Under the pieces are notes generated by a model that saw only the letters and a list, made by a program, of their open reading frames with translations, ran no database searches and was not told the origin of the DNA. Below, piece after piece: positions 55,301-63,170 of a stretch of DNA of 64,000 bases. Positions within the stretch are counted from its first letter, which is position 1; each line of letters begins with the position of its first letter. This DNA comes from Psychroserpens mesophilus. GTDB lineage: Bacteria; Bacteroidota; Bacteroidia; Flavobacteriales; Flavobacteriaceae. The position numbers were made by a program, and so were the translations under genes. The stretch spans positions 1-64,000 of the forward strand of contig NZ_JXJP01000003.1 in the NCBI RefSeq assembly GCF_000826645.1, written 5' to 3'.

Positions 55301-57523
55301 ACTATATTCATAACCCGATGGAACATCATAAACCGTTATTGAACCTGGAGTAGTACAAATAATATCTGTGGCAATAACTGATGGCTCCAGTAAATTTTGA
55401 TAAACGTTGAAATAAAACTGAACAAAACAACCACCTTCATAATTGATGGTTAATCTGAATTGACCTGCAGTATCGACTAAAAAGTCTGGTCCATTTCCAA
55501 CTTCATTCCATGTACAAGAATTGTCTTCATTAGCACAATCTGAATTTGAAACCGCAGCACAACTGCTTTCATCTAATTGTTCCCAAATAATTGAAGTTGC
55601 ACTAGCAATATTGGTTTCAATAAACCGCGTATCATTGGCACCACACAAAAAGATGTTAGGTAACAGCTTTCCATCGTTCGGACAAGTTACAACCTCATCT
55701 GCATAAGGGATTACCGGATTTTCAACCGTAGAACCAAATAATTCAACTACATATTCCTGTTCAATTGACTGACATGGCGCAATTGCAGTATTGAATGAAT
55801 AATATGTTCCAGTACTCGTTACAGTAATGGTTTGTGTCGTTCCTATAACAGGTGTTCCACTCGCACTCGTTGACCATGAATATGAATCATAACCATCAGC
55901 AGCTGTTAAATCTACGCTATCACCACATAAAACAATCTCTTCGGTAAAAACACAGTCAAGTTCAGCTAAGAAATTGGTAGCTTGAGGCGATAATAAACAC
56001 CCAGTATTACTGCTTAAACTTGGATCGTCTGTAATTTGAAAAGTCGGATTAAAGAAACCATTATAAGAAGCAAATGCTTGATTGCTAATAATATTTGAAC
56101 AAGCATCAGCTAGTTGATTACATCCATCAACCACTTGCGCTTCGATACGGATTTCGTAAACAGGATCATTTTCCTCTACAAGATAATTTTCTACATCAAA
56201 AATAAGTTCTCGTGTTACTGGATTATAACTGCTCACCGTTACACCAGGAGGAAGTATTAAATCATCTGGATAACTGAAGATAATATTCACAGGAAGAATG
56301 TCTCTAATCTGGAAGTTAGTCGCATTATCATTTCCTGTATTCTGAAAACCTATAACATAGTTTAATGATGCACCCAATTCAACAGTTTCACCTCCAATAT
56401 TATTACCTGCATCGTCTTCAACAATTTTTGTAAGGACGATATTTGGCTCTATAATATCAACAGCAAAAGCGAAGAAGTAAGGAAAATACGTATCTCCACT
56501 GGTTTCTAATCGGATGGTTCCTGAAGTTGCATCATTTGCGATCACAGAATTTCCAGGATTAGGAATCGCCATGACTCCTGTATCAAACCCTAACGTATTT
56601 GTGCTATTCGGAACTCTGTTATTAACTGGCATAGCGCTTAACTGCGTTACCGAACTATTAAAAAAGTTTGAAGCTGGTCGGTCTGCAGTTGATAAACTAA
56701 TACCATTAAGTCGTAATCTGTCACCTAAAATCGGACTGTCACCTTCTAAAGTTGCAAAAGCAAAATTAGCACGTACTGGAGCAGGAGCAGGAACGGTTCT
56801 AAAACCATTCACAGGAATGTCTAAATTCGGATTTCCACCTGCAACACTAATGGCACTAAACCCATCAAAACTTGTAATCGATTTTCCAGGTAATGTCGGA
56901 TCCTCATAAACAACAAAAAGTGACCATCCAGCAGATTGCCCTGTTCCGTTATAAGGTGTGAAATTTGCAGTTTCTCCCTCACCAGAAGACACATTTGCTA
57001 CAGTATAAGTACCTAAATCTGTACCAGAACCGAAACTAGTTACAATGTCAGTAACATCTGCGAAACATGCATAAGAAAAGCTATCTCCACCATCGACGGT
57101 TGTTCCATTTGCATCATAGATTATAGTTCCTGAGATGTCATTATAACCACCAATTGGTCCTTTAAACTTTACATCAGTTATAGGTTCATTTCCTGGATTA
57201 ACAGCGCCCCAATATAGTCCAGCATAAATAATTCGGTAGCAATTTGGATTTGGAATATCTAAATCTGCACTAGAAGAACTAAACGTAGATGCATCACCAT
57301 CAATATCAATATAGGTCATATTTACATTATGATTATATACTGAATTGTCATTAAATGCATTATTGTCTGGTCCGAGAATATTATTACCAATAAGGATAAT
57401 ATCTCCTTTTAAATCCTGATTAAATCTAGGTGTGAACGGTTCATAGTTCTGCGAATGTGATTGAAGGCCAAAACATAATAGCATAACGATTATGGCGATT
57501 CTAGAAAATGTAGGTCTTTTCAT
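49304..57523 (-). CDS. sprB: SprB-like giant surface adhesin with T9SS type B sorting domain
   Basis: 2739 residues from the ATG at 57523, which gives a proper signal peptide (FSRIAIIVMLLCFGLQSHSQ). An in-frame start 13 codons upstream was rejected. The N-terminal part (to about 760) has a conserved SprB-type head (RFNQDLKGDIILIGNN, CYRIIYAGLYWGAVNP) and a DUF11-like domain. A long array of SprB-type beta repeats follows, each with CxGxxxGxIxxxxxGGxxPYxY and TYTITIxDxxxC features. The C-terminal about 90 residues (IPNYFTPNGDGTTDTW to GHFTLYR) are a gliding-motility-associated T9SS type B domain. It probably serves as the mobile gliding adhesin. It is shorter than F. johnsoniae SprB (about 6500 residues). 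Confidence 0.88.
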   Translation of the reverse strand: MKRPTFSRIAIIVMLLCFGLQSHSQNYEPFTPRFNQDLKGDIILIGNNILGPDNNAFNDNSVYNHNVNMTYIDIDGDASTFSSSSADLDIPNPNCYRIIYAGLYWGAVNPGNEPITDVKFKGPIGGYNDISGTIIYDANGTTVDGGDSFSYACFADVTDIVTSFGSGTDLGTYTVANVSSGEGETANFTPYNGTGQSAGWSLFVVYEDPTLPGKSITSFDGFSAISVAGGNPNLDIPVNGFRTVPAPAPVRANFAFATLEGDSPILGDRLRLNGISLSTADRPASNFFNSSVTQLSAMPVNNRVPNSTNTLGFDTGVMAIPNPGNSVIANDATSGTIRLETSGDTYFPYFFAFAVDIIEPNIVLTKIVEDDAGNNIGGETVELGASLNYVIGFQNTGNDNATNFQIRDILPVNIIFSYPDDLILPPGVTVSSYNPVTRELIFDVENYLVEENDPVYEIRIEAQVVDGCNQLADACSNIISNQAFASYNGFFNPTFQITDDPSLSSNTGCLLSPQATNFLAELDCVFTEEIVLCGDSVDLTAADGYDSYSWSTSASGTPVIGTTQTITVTSTGTYYSFNTAIAPCQSIEQEYVVELFGSTVENPVIPYADEVVTCPNDGKLLPNIFLCGANDTRFIETNIASATSIIWEQLDESSCAAVSNSDCANEDNSCTWNEVGNGPDFLVDTAGQFRLTINYEGGCFVQFYFNVYQNLLEPSVIATDIICTTPGSITVYDVPSGYEYSLDNVNFQTSNVFTVTTAGNYTVYVRQIGVPTNPCVFTVLDVLIRDRDFTVSTTILQPLCHGDLGSIQLAANDVDPQYSYALYQGATLVNSVGPIVENTYIFENLNPGTYTATVETENGCTFSEDITIIEPPLLTVTAAITVPLTCSDGEITVYPEGGTPPYFYFINGSTDFQTVPEIVVTTAGIYDITVVDSNNCSASTTITVDAIPEPVFNITTTDITCADAGNSGAITINVTATNGFNLEYSIDGGLTFFNYNTFNGLTAGDYDVVVQYSTSSTICTSIPETVTILAGDAISGTAELTSDFTCNGTGTITVTGVTGGDAPYMYSIDGVNFQTSNIFTNLTAGTYTITIQDANICTSVTNDITIDALNPPTDLAFDNTPITCPTNTSTVTITGVTGGTGAVEYQIIAPAASATAYQTSNVFSGLEPGTYTFQVRDENDCVYSESYTIDPIPTPTVNVILTEDLNCTASPDAVINGTITGPSPYTYAVSINGSAYSSLGATGATFNYTTATAGTYQFEITDANGCTAESSVITVNPISFPDLSLIVQTQNIQCHGDATGALEITIDTSVGTPPFVININNDTTATNYGTQTSGLPAGTYTVTVTDAKSCTATEIITIDEPDPIVLDYTTVDITCTTGGVSQGSVIINSVTGGTAPYNYFVTGTNGYSNSELNNAGSTSVSFDVVDFGLYEINVVDANGCSVLVQDVLVASPPTDLDIIITSSVDCLTGGEAVVSIGSSLSSAGPFYFDIYQGFIPPPPPGGTWIPEDAPNSETATFTGLTPGITYTFIVYDASTNCTYYEPATTPIPTNSTLTLSAVSSNNITCTGSADGNVTFTINSVYGTPVNVDYEIFDSLTLNSTGITGSGVVPAGGSLVVSDLGPLPFGNYFVSISETSGPNSGCGVVTSPFNITESAFLLDMTVSIDQNANCNANSGVISAVAQNGIAPYLYQVTTTPGAPLATDANWASASVFNLDSGNYYVHVIDAYGCIQSSPVVVLSMDPTPVISATVDNLCTTTEGNFEIEVALDTAGVGPYSFSINGGAFQTQTAPFTISNLFSGTHTIEIQDVNGCGNLVSVDVAAPIEISADITAQTTCSDDDGEITVIGSNGSGSYTYSINPNPASINLTGNIFTGVPSGIYTITITDTVTSCTNEVTISLPEAIPPTVSISSTSVTCFGDNSGSFEMNVNGYSGTYTYEVFDSLGSSVTGVVNANTSTNPLTVTGMSAGSYSVVITETDNPFCSVTSSVIISSPNEALTLIASETSNVTCDNSEGTISAVASGGWGTYEYELTGDASVGYSSNGTFTDLSAGNYTVNVRDAEGCIASVDVVLVAPTPIDATFVPSTTLLPCFGDQNASITVTNVSGGQGTEYLYTLNTILPTVSSSGPQTSNVFTDLGAGTYSVTITDSLECSLTSVEIVIAEPTPIEANLVAATTQTCLTESTLTLSASGGTGPYTYSADSTFTTVLGTFTSSTTFSVPSGTYQYYIRDVNGCIANVSNEITIDPLPSLIINLESTNPSINCNGDNNGTIIATAEGGLGNYVYFLEDSAGNTIPATQNSPGIFTELVAGTYIVNVVSGDCETASAPITITQPTAPLEVEFTVNNITCSGNDDGVLIINATGGTGAIQYAISPQLNQFFETNVFENLAAGTYDVIVQDLLGCYVTFNFTITNPEQVILSIVPNSMFEETCDGELNGEFSIDISGGTLPYSVSLDTYDGPYTTGAMNQTNFDFNGLAGGDHIVYVRDAEGCETEWNISFPNSVVINPEVEIEYLCENNTLTNIVTVTINEDETDLSQLDYSLDGGPFQISNVFTNVVSGVDHYIDVRHTNGCIVTTALFDIEDYEPISLILTEGDEPGEIIAEAIGGTGNYTFYFNGQDYGDTNTFIVTTEGVYTIRVEDSAGCEAVASINITILGPCIPNYFTPNGDGTTDTWAPGCVEDFPNLTFDIFDRYGRKVATYNVGEYWDGRYNGTELPTGDYWYVVNPNSPILKRQYVGHFTLYR

Positions 57524-57595
57524 GATACTTAATTTTTTTAATTCCATTTTTAACTTGGGCATTATTAAAAATAAAATTGGGCCTTAGTAATTTAT

Positions 57596-60073
57596 TTAAT
57601 TTTCTATTTTAACGAGGGACATGCTTTTATTATATGGTCTGTTTCCTTTAGATTTCATAGCGTTATTAGCTTCTTCAATACTACCAAATTTGTCATAATA
57701 GATATAGTATTTACTGCTGCTAACATCGTAGAAGAAATCTACATTTGTTCTGCCAGAGGCTACAACTTTTCTAACAAAATCATCTCTCTTTTCCTTATCT
57801 GTATGAACAGCAATAACTAAATAATAGCCATCTTCAACATTATTAACATTCTTAAGAATCTGGATGTTACTGGTTTGTTCTTCTCCAAAATCGAAATCGT
57901 CTTCTGTTAATACTGTATTAGTTAAAGCTGTTGTCTGTTTAATATTTTTTAGAGCAGCTCTATCTTGAGAATAACGTTCTTCTTCATTATCAAAAGCAGC
58001 ACGTTTGATTCGTCGTCTTCTTTCAAATTCGGTTTTAACCTTAATGTCTTGAAGTTTTACTTCTAATTGTGATTTAGTCGCTACAGCTTCAGCCTGCTCT
58101 GTTTTTAACCGTTTTAATGTTTTTCTGTAGTGTAAATACACTTCGTCATTGTAAAGCGTATCCGCTTCAAAATTATCGTTATATAACTCTTGTAACTCCT
58201 CAATCTTTTTATTTCTCTCAGTAATGATATTATCTAAATTAGATTTAATAGCATTTAAAGCATTGTTCTCAGCAGTGATACTTTTAAAAGGTTTTGGTTG
58301 TACAGCAATACCTTGTTCGCTTAAATCATTTTCTTCTTTTAAATCTTTAAGATCTTGATTCTTAATACCAACAATATCATCGAATTGCTGTAATAAATCA
58401 TTTTGCGATTTTTTAGCTTCCTCGGTTTGTTTCGTTAATTCTAGCAATGATTTTCCAAGCTCATCCTTAGGATTATTAATGATTTCGTTTTTAGCATTTT
58501 CTTCTGCTTGTTGTTCTGCTAATAATTTGGCTTGCGCTTCAGCTTCTTGTTGTGCTTGTTGTTCTTCTAATAATTTGGCTTGTGCTTCAGCTTTTTGCTC
58601 TGCTAACAATTTGGCTTGTGCATCAGCTTCTTGTTGCGCTTGTTGCTCTGCTAATAATTTGGCTTGTGCTTCAGCTTCCTGTTGTGCTTTTTGTTCAGCT
58701 AACAATTTGGCTTGTGCATCAGCTTCGTGTTGCGCTTTTTGCTCTGCTAATAATTTGGCTTGCGCTTCAGCTTCCTGTTGTGCTTTTCGTTCAGCTAATA
58801 GTTTTGTTTGCGCTTCAGCTTCCTGTTGTGCTTTTTGTTCAGCTAACAATTTGGCTTGCGCTTCGGCTTCCTGTTGTGCTTTTTGTTCAGCTAATAATTT
58901 GGCTTGCGCTTCGGCTTCCTGTTGCGCTTTTTGTTCTGCTAATAATTTGGCTTGTGCATCAGCTTTCTGTTGTGCTTTTTGTTCTGCTAATAAAATGGCT
59001 TGTGCTTCAGCTTCTTTTTGTGCTTCTTCTTCAGCTTTTTTCTCAGCAGCCAATTTTCTATTAGCTTCAGCTTTAGCTTTTGCAATTTTTGAAATGACTG
59101 GTTTTCTTTTGTTTCCTGAAATCAAACCAGAAACGTCATCACCACTACTATAATCGTAGCGATCTCTGTTTTTAAATCTATACGCAAGCGTAATATCGTG
59201 AGAAGGACCAAAGGTTGTTAAATCACCAATGGCTTTTTCGTAGTTGTATTCAACAGCAATTTGTGGCGTTATATTTAATCCTAAACCGCCTGACATTCCA
59301 AATACCGAATTATAACCAACTTGAGCCCAAATTCCTTTTGGTATTGTAAGCATTGCTTGTGCAGAAATAATAGTTTCATCTGTTTTAAATTCAGAACGTA
59401 ATAAACCTGAAAATTTAGCTTCATCAAAAAAACCTCTGCTATTCATATAGCCAGTGTACATTAAATGTGCCTGAATGCCTTGTTCCGGATTGTCTTTCAG
59501 CATTTGAGATGATTCAAAATTGTAAACCACTAAATTGTTAATTGAAAGTCCGATATCTATAAATGCCAGTCCGTAATTAATTCCTGGATTAATAGTAAGT
59601 AAAAAGTTATCTGGAATATTTTGCAATGCAGGATCATCAATGTTAGAAACCACACTTCCGGAGTTAAGTCCGCTTTTATAGGCACCAATATTAAGTCCGA
59701 AAGTGAGATTACTATCCCTATTCATTCTTACGTTATAGGCAAAGTTTGTAGTTGCACCAAAAGTTGTTAAAACACCATAATTTTGTTGAAACAGTCCAAG
59801 TCCGGCACCAATATTTTCGCCAAAACGTCCTGAATAACTTGCCATATAGGTAAGAGGAGCGTCATCGAACTGAACCCATTCTCTCTTATTAAAAAAACTA
59901 ATGTATTTGTGTTGCTCACGTACAAAACTAAAGGTTGGATTGATTACGAATCTATTAAAGGTTAAAGAGTTTCTTACAGGCAGGCTAAGCGCAACCACGC
60001 CATCATCTTCTTGAGAGTGGAACATCTGTATAGAACAGAAACATAATATTAAAACCAATAGATGCGTTTTCAT
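57596..60073 (-). CDS. sprD: SprD-like PorP/SprF protein with coiled-coil repeats and SPOR-like tail
   Basis: An 825-residue exported protein. Residues 1-300 are a PorP/SprF-type barrel (RNSLTFNRFVINPTFSFVR, then DITLAYRF). Residues about 330-530 are an Ala/Gln/Glu/Lys-rich coiled coil of 11 units of about 16 residues (EAQAKLLAEQKAQQEA). Another helical stretch at about 530-720 has QTEEAKKSQNDLLQQFDDI. The last 80 residues (YYLVIAVHTDKEKRDDFV to YYDKFGSIEEANNAM) look like a SPOR peptidoglycan-binding domain. This would link the outer membrane to peptidoglycan beside the SprB export apparatus. It corresponds to sprD by order and architecture; the name is by analogy. Confidence 0.75.
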   Translation of the reverse strand: MKTHLLVLILCFCSIQMFHSQEDDGVVALSLPVRNSLTFNRFVINPTFSFVREQHKYISFFNKREWVQFDDAPLTYMASYSGRFGENIGAGLGLFQQNYGVLTTFGATTNFAYNVRMNRDSNLTFGLNIGAYKSGLNSGSVVSNIDDPALQNIPDNFLLTINPGINYGLAFIDIGLSINNLVVYNFESSQMLKDNPEQGIQAHLMYTGYMNSRGFFDEAKFSGLLRSEFKTDETIISAQAMLTIPKGIWAQVGYNSVFGMSGGLGLNITPQIAVEYNYEKAIGDLTTFGPSHDITLAYRFKNRDRYDYSSGDDVSGLISGNKRKPVISKIAKAKAEANRKLAAEKKAEEEAQKEAEAQAILLAEQKAQQKADAQAKLLAEQKAQQEAEAQAKLLAEQKAQQEAEAQAKLLAEQKAQQEAEAQTKLLAERKAQQEAEAQAKLLAEQKAQHEADAQAKLLAEQKAQQEAEAQAKLLAEQQAQQEADAQAKLLAEQKAEAQAKLLEEQQAQQEAEAQAKLLAEQQAEENAKNEIINNPKDELGKSLLELTKQTEEAKKSQNDLLQQFDDIVGIKNQDLKDLKEENDLSEQGIAVQPKPFKSITAENNALNAIKSNLDNIITERNKKIEELQELYNDNFEADTLYNDEVYLHYRKTLKRLKTEQAEAVATKSQLEVKLQDIKVKTEFERRRRIKRAAFDNEEERYSQDRAALKNIKQTTALTNTVLTEDDFDFGEEQTSNIQILKNVNNVEDGYYLVIAVHTDKEKRDDFVRKVVASGRTNVDFFYDVSSSKYYIYYDKFGSIEEANNAMKSKGNRPYNKSMSLVKIEN
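58495..59025 (-). repeat. 48-bp tandem repeats encoding a coiled coil
   Basis: Eleven units of 48 bp encode the 16-residue motif AEAQAKLLAEQKAQQE inside the sprD-like gene, with one shortened unit between the ninth and tenth protein copies. Units differ mostly at synonymous or conservative positions (D/E, Q/H, K/Q), so selection on protein shape is plausible along with slippage. Confidence 0.9.
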
Positions 60074-60074
60074 A

Positions 60075-61538
60075 TTATCTTACGACGGTTATTGAGCCTT
60101 TTTTAGTGTCATTATCTGATGTAGTAATCACATAATAAAACACTTGATTTATATTAGTTAAATTTAAATTGGTATCTGGCCAGTTATTGAGATAGTTATC
60201 GGTTTGCAAAACAACTTCGCCACGATTGGTCATGATCAAAACATTGGTATCAGTTCCGTTGACATATTTCGTTGGAATGATCCATGTGTCATTGAATCCG
60301 TCACCATTCGGACTCACAATATTTGGAATATTTTCCACATCTGGGAAGGGATCTAAAGCTTCATTAATCTCAAATGTGAATTCCTTAGAAGCAATACAAC
60401 CAGAAGTTTCAGTAACAATAACTTTATATAGACCAGCTTCGGTAGCATCATAATTATCTGTGGCTGCATCAGCGATTAAAACATCATTTAAATACCATTC
60501 AAATACCGGATTGTTAGCATCAGTAGTAATAAAAATGTAAAGACTTTCATCGTTTTCAATCGTATTTTCTTCGGAAACATTAATCGAAGCATCAAACAAT
60601 TCGCTCACTAATTCAATAGCTCCAGTAGCAGAACAACTTCCTAAATCAACCTGAACGGCATAGGTTCCAGATTCATTGGTTTCATACATTTGATTTGTAG
60701 CCTCTGGAATAACAACACCATTTTTGAACCACTGGTAACTGTTTCCAGATAAAGTGGTTAAGGTTGTAACACCAGAACCAGGACAATATGGGTTTCCTAA
60801 ACTGGAAACAATTTCAGCATTTGCTTCACCTGAAGACACTGCAGAAACGGTTACACGATTTGAAAAAGAATTAGAAGTACAAGTTCCGTAATTGGTTTCA
60901 ACAAAATAAGTGCCTTCTTCACTTACCGTTAAAGAAGATCCTTCAGCAACAAAAACAGAAGTTGTAGGACCAGTAACTTTAAACCAGTTAAATGTAAGTG
61001 ATGGATAATTTAAAGGAGAATCATTTGTTTCAGAACCTGGATTATCGATCGTTAAAAGATAGTTTCCACCAGAACAGTAAGCTGCAGTTGCAACTAAATT
61101 ATTGATGGTGAAAGGCGAATCTTGAATTTTATAGTAAGCCGCAAACGACGATGAATTTGAACTCGTTGCAGCAGGAGCAGAACTTTTAATTCTTATTTTA
61201 TAGTTTTCACCAGCTGTTGTTTCTGGTAATGAAAAATTTAGTGTAGCAGGAGAGGAGGTTACACTTCCTGGACTAGAGGTGAAAATTACAGTTGGACTAG
61301 AAAAATCGCCATCAGCATTAGACATTTCAATTGTAAACTGATTTGAAGCGCTTAATGCACTTGCAGGAGAAAACACAAAAGTTGTGCTATACGTATTAAA
61401 TGACTCACTGGCACATGCCTGACTAAACCCCAGATTTGGAGTTCCAATAACTAGTTGTGCATTTAATTGTTCCTGAGTAAATAGGACAAAAAAGCATAAT
61501 CCAAAATATAATTTGTATGCAATTTTAGTAGTGTACAT
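60075..61538 (-). CDS. sprC: SprC-like exported protein with T9SS type B domain
   Basis: A 487-residue protein with a signal peptide (LYFGLCFFVLFTQEQLNAQ). The mature part has Ig/PKD-like beta modules (YKIRIKSSAP, YQWFKNGVVIPEAT, FEWYLNDVLI), and the C-terminal domain VENIPNIVSPNGDGFND to GSITVVR is of the gliding-associated T9SS type B kind. It begins 1 bp before the sprD-like gene in transcription, so the two are tightly coupled. The name follows the F. johnsoniae order sprC-sprD-sprB-sprF. The surface role in gliding is inferred. Confidence 0.75.
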   Translation of the reverse strand: MYTTKIAYKLYFGLCFFVLFTQEQLNAQLVIGTPNLGFSQACASESFNTYSTTFVFSPASALSASNQFTIEMSNADGDFSSPTVIFTSSPGSVTSSPATLNFSLPETTAGENYKIRIKSSAPAATSSNSSSFAAYYKIQDSPFTINNLVATAAYCSGGNYLLTIDNPGSETNDSPLNYPSLTFNWFKVTGPTTSVFVAEGSSLTVSEEGTYFVETNYGTCTSNSFSNRVTVSAVSSGEANAEIVSSLGNPYCPGSGVTTLTTLSGNSYQWFKNGVVIPEATNQMYETNESGTYAVQVDLGSCSATGAIELVSELFDASINVSEENTIENDESLYIFITTDANNPVFEWYLNDVLIADAATDNYDATEAGLYKVIVTETSGCIASKEFTFEINEALDPFPDVENIPNIVSPNGDGFNDTWIIPTKYVNGTDTNVLIMTNRGEVVLQTDNYLNNWPDTNLNLTNINQVFYYVITTSDNDTKKGSITVVR

Positions 61539-61578
61539 TTGGGGCTGTAATTTTCTATTCTATAAGCAATTTATTTTT

Positions 61579-62892
61579 TTAATCGTTGTCGTCAATGTCA
61601 TCATTGGCAGCAAAGATTCTATTTATTCTTAATCTGAAATCGGGTTTACTTGAATTTTTTAAATCGATAAATGTTTCAGCATCTGGACCTTTAGAATAGA
61701 CATTGTTAAATGCTCTGTTTCCATACCAGTTTTCTAAATCCTCATTATTAGGATTGTATTTAATGAAGATGTTGCCTTTACAGTTGTTGAAATACGTTCT
61801 TGTAAATCCGATTCTGTCTAAGTTTTGACTATTGATTGTAATCTTATTATCAAAAATCACAGCAGGATTAAAACCAGATATGACACTGTTATCAATTGTA
61901 AAAGACACATGTTCTCCAATGAAAATAGCTTCATTGACTAATCCTATTTTAATATCGTTATCAAGATTGTCGCTAATATTGACTAAGGTTAAGTTTTGTG
62001 CTTCAATATTAGTTTGACTTTTAGCGAAATCGGCATCTTCTTTTTTATCATAAGAAATGGCATTAATACATCTCGAAACTTCTGCACCAGAAGCATAAGG
62101 AGATCTCACTGCTAAAGAATTAGATATGTTAACTTGAGCACCATAATTAAACTCGTAATCATTAATACTTGACTTATAAGACACTAATTTTTCAAGGTTA
62201 ACTTCACCACCAATAACGTTAAAGGAATTACCTTCACAGTAACTTACCATAACATTTTCTATAATAGTTTGTTGACCAACACCAGCCAGTGTTAATCCGT
62301 TGAAGTATCCATAATCTTTAGTTCGCTTTCCGGCAAACTCAATTCTAACATATTTTAAAATTCCTGAATAGCTATCTGAGTTAGTTCCACCATAGCTTAT
62401 ATCTTTAGCAGATGAAGAATTTAATCCAAAGTTTAACACATTTTCTTTACTAATTGTATTTGTTGGCGCATCACCAAGAATGAATAATCCGCCCCAATCT
62501 CCTGGTTTTTTTAAACTTCTTCCAGAGGTAAATATTATTGGATCGGTATGCGTTCCATTAGCAACAATTTTAGATCCGTTACTTATAGTTAAAGAACCTT
62601 TGGTTTTAAAATCACCTATGATGATTGTGCCAGGTTCGATAGTAAGTGTCGTGCTGTCTGTTACAAAGACATCTCCTAATAACATGTAAACATCTCCTTT
62701 GTACAATTTGGTGTCTCTGGTAATGTTTCCACTTAAGATTTGAGTAGGCTTACCGTAATCAACTTTATTAGGTTTAAATTCAGTCCAAGGATTTAGCCAA
62801 TTATCATAGCCAGTTATTCCCTTTTCTTGCTGGGCAAAAACGTTGCCATACACTAGTAAGAACAAAAGTGCAAATTGAGTAATTTTTTTCAT
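61579..62892 (-). CDS. Exported beta-helix-like protein, first gene of the gliding operon
   Basis: 437 residues from the ATG at 62892, which gives a typical signal peptide (KKITQFALLFLLVYGNVFAQ). An ATG five codons upstream at 62907 adds only NLTT and is less likely. The mature region has stacked short strands of right-handed beta-helix type (TTLTIEPGTIIIGDFKTKG, GSKIVANGTHTDPIIFTSG, DWGGLFILGD). No T9SS sorting domain is evident at the acidic C-terminus (DDIDDND). It lies 40 bp upstream of the sprC-like gene. F. johnsoniae, as I recall, also has an extra gene before sprC in its operon. Function unknown. Confidence 0.75.
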   Translation of the reverse strand: MKKITQFALLFLLVYGNVFAQQEKGITGYDNWLNPWTEFKPNKVDYGKPTQILSGNITRDTKLYKGDVYMLLGDVFVTDSTTLTIEPGTIIIGDFKTKGSLTISNGSKIVANGTHTDPIIFTSGRSLKKPGDWGGLFILGDAPTNTISKENVLNFGLNSSSAKDISYGGTNSDSYSGILKYVRIEFAGKRTKDYGYFNGLTLAGVGQQTIIENVMVSYCEGNSFNVIGGEVNLEKLVSYKSSINDYEFNYGAQVNISNSLAVRSPYASGAEVSRCINAISYDKKEDADFAKSQTNIEAQNLTLVNISDNLDNDIKIGLVNEAIFIGEHVSFTIDNSVISGFNPAVIFDNKITINSQNLDRIGFTRTYFNNCKGNIFIKYNPNNEDLENWYGNRAFNNVYSKGPDAETFIDLKNSSKPDFRLRINRIFAANDDIDDND

Positions 62893-62942
62893 AGTGGTTA
62901 AATTCATTTAGTTTAGATAAGTGGGCTCTTAAATATAAGTAT

Positions 62943-62974
62943 CAAACATAGGCTTTATACTTATGAAATGCAAA
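62943..62974 (-). promoter_or_regulatory. Promoter of the gliding (sprC-sprD-sprB-sprF) operon
   Basis: On the minus strand, TTTG at 62971-62974 and TATGTTTG at 62943-62950 are 20 bp apart. They match the Bacteroidota consensus TTTG-N19-21-TAnnTTTG, 36-50 bp before the candidate ATGs. The -33 box falls inside the first 20-bp direct-repeat unit, so a repeat-binding protein would touch the polymerase. Confidence 0.65.
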
Positions 62975-63002
62975 TAATATCGATGAAATACACTTTTTTG
63001 AT
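62963..63002. promoter_or_regulatory. Direct-repeat regulatory element, gliding operon copy
   Basis: Two consecutive 20-bp units beginning ATGAAATGCA and ATGAAATACA (starts 62963 and 62983), joined by CG. CGATGAAATAC is shared exactly with the element at 63799-63809. A third, weaker unit may start at 63003. It overlaps and lies just upstream of the operon's -33 box. Confidence 0.5.
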
Positions 63003-63112
63003 ACTTGAATAGTATTTTTCTTACAAAATATAAGAATTTTAATGTTAAAGTGTAGTGATAAGCTAATGCTCAGATAATCAATTGTTTTAAAATTGAAACT
63101 ATGGTGCATTAA

Positions 63113-63143
63113 AAAAGCCTCAACATTTTGGGTTGAGGCTTTT
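63113..63143 (-). terminator. Intrinsic terminator of the 157-residue exported-protein gene
   Basis: AAAAGCCTCAAC and GTTGAGGCTTTT form a perfect 12-bp stem around a 7-nt loop. On the minus strand a T-run follows. It starts 28 bp after the stop at 63171 and isolates that gene from the gliding operon. Confidence 0.95.
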
Positions 63144-63170
63144 CAAAAACGGAAATTAATATGGCTAATA

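Noticed and set aside
57524-57562. N-terminal extension of the SprB-like protein
   Set aside because: The extra 13 residues are charged and would spoil the signal peptide that begins at the ATG at 57523.
58479-59153. Long open frames on the plus strand rich in Cys, Ala and Ser, or Leu and Val
   Set aside because: They are antisense reflections of the 48-bp coiled-coil repeats in the sprD-like gene. Repeats lacking stops in one frame tend to lack them in others.
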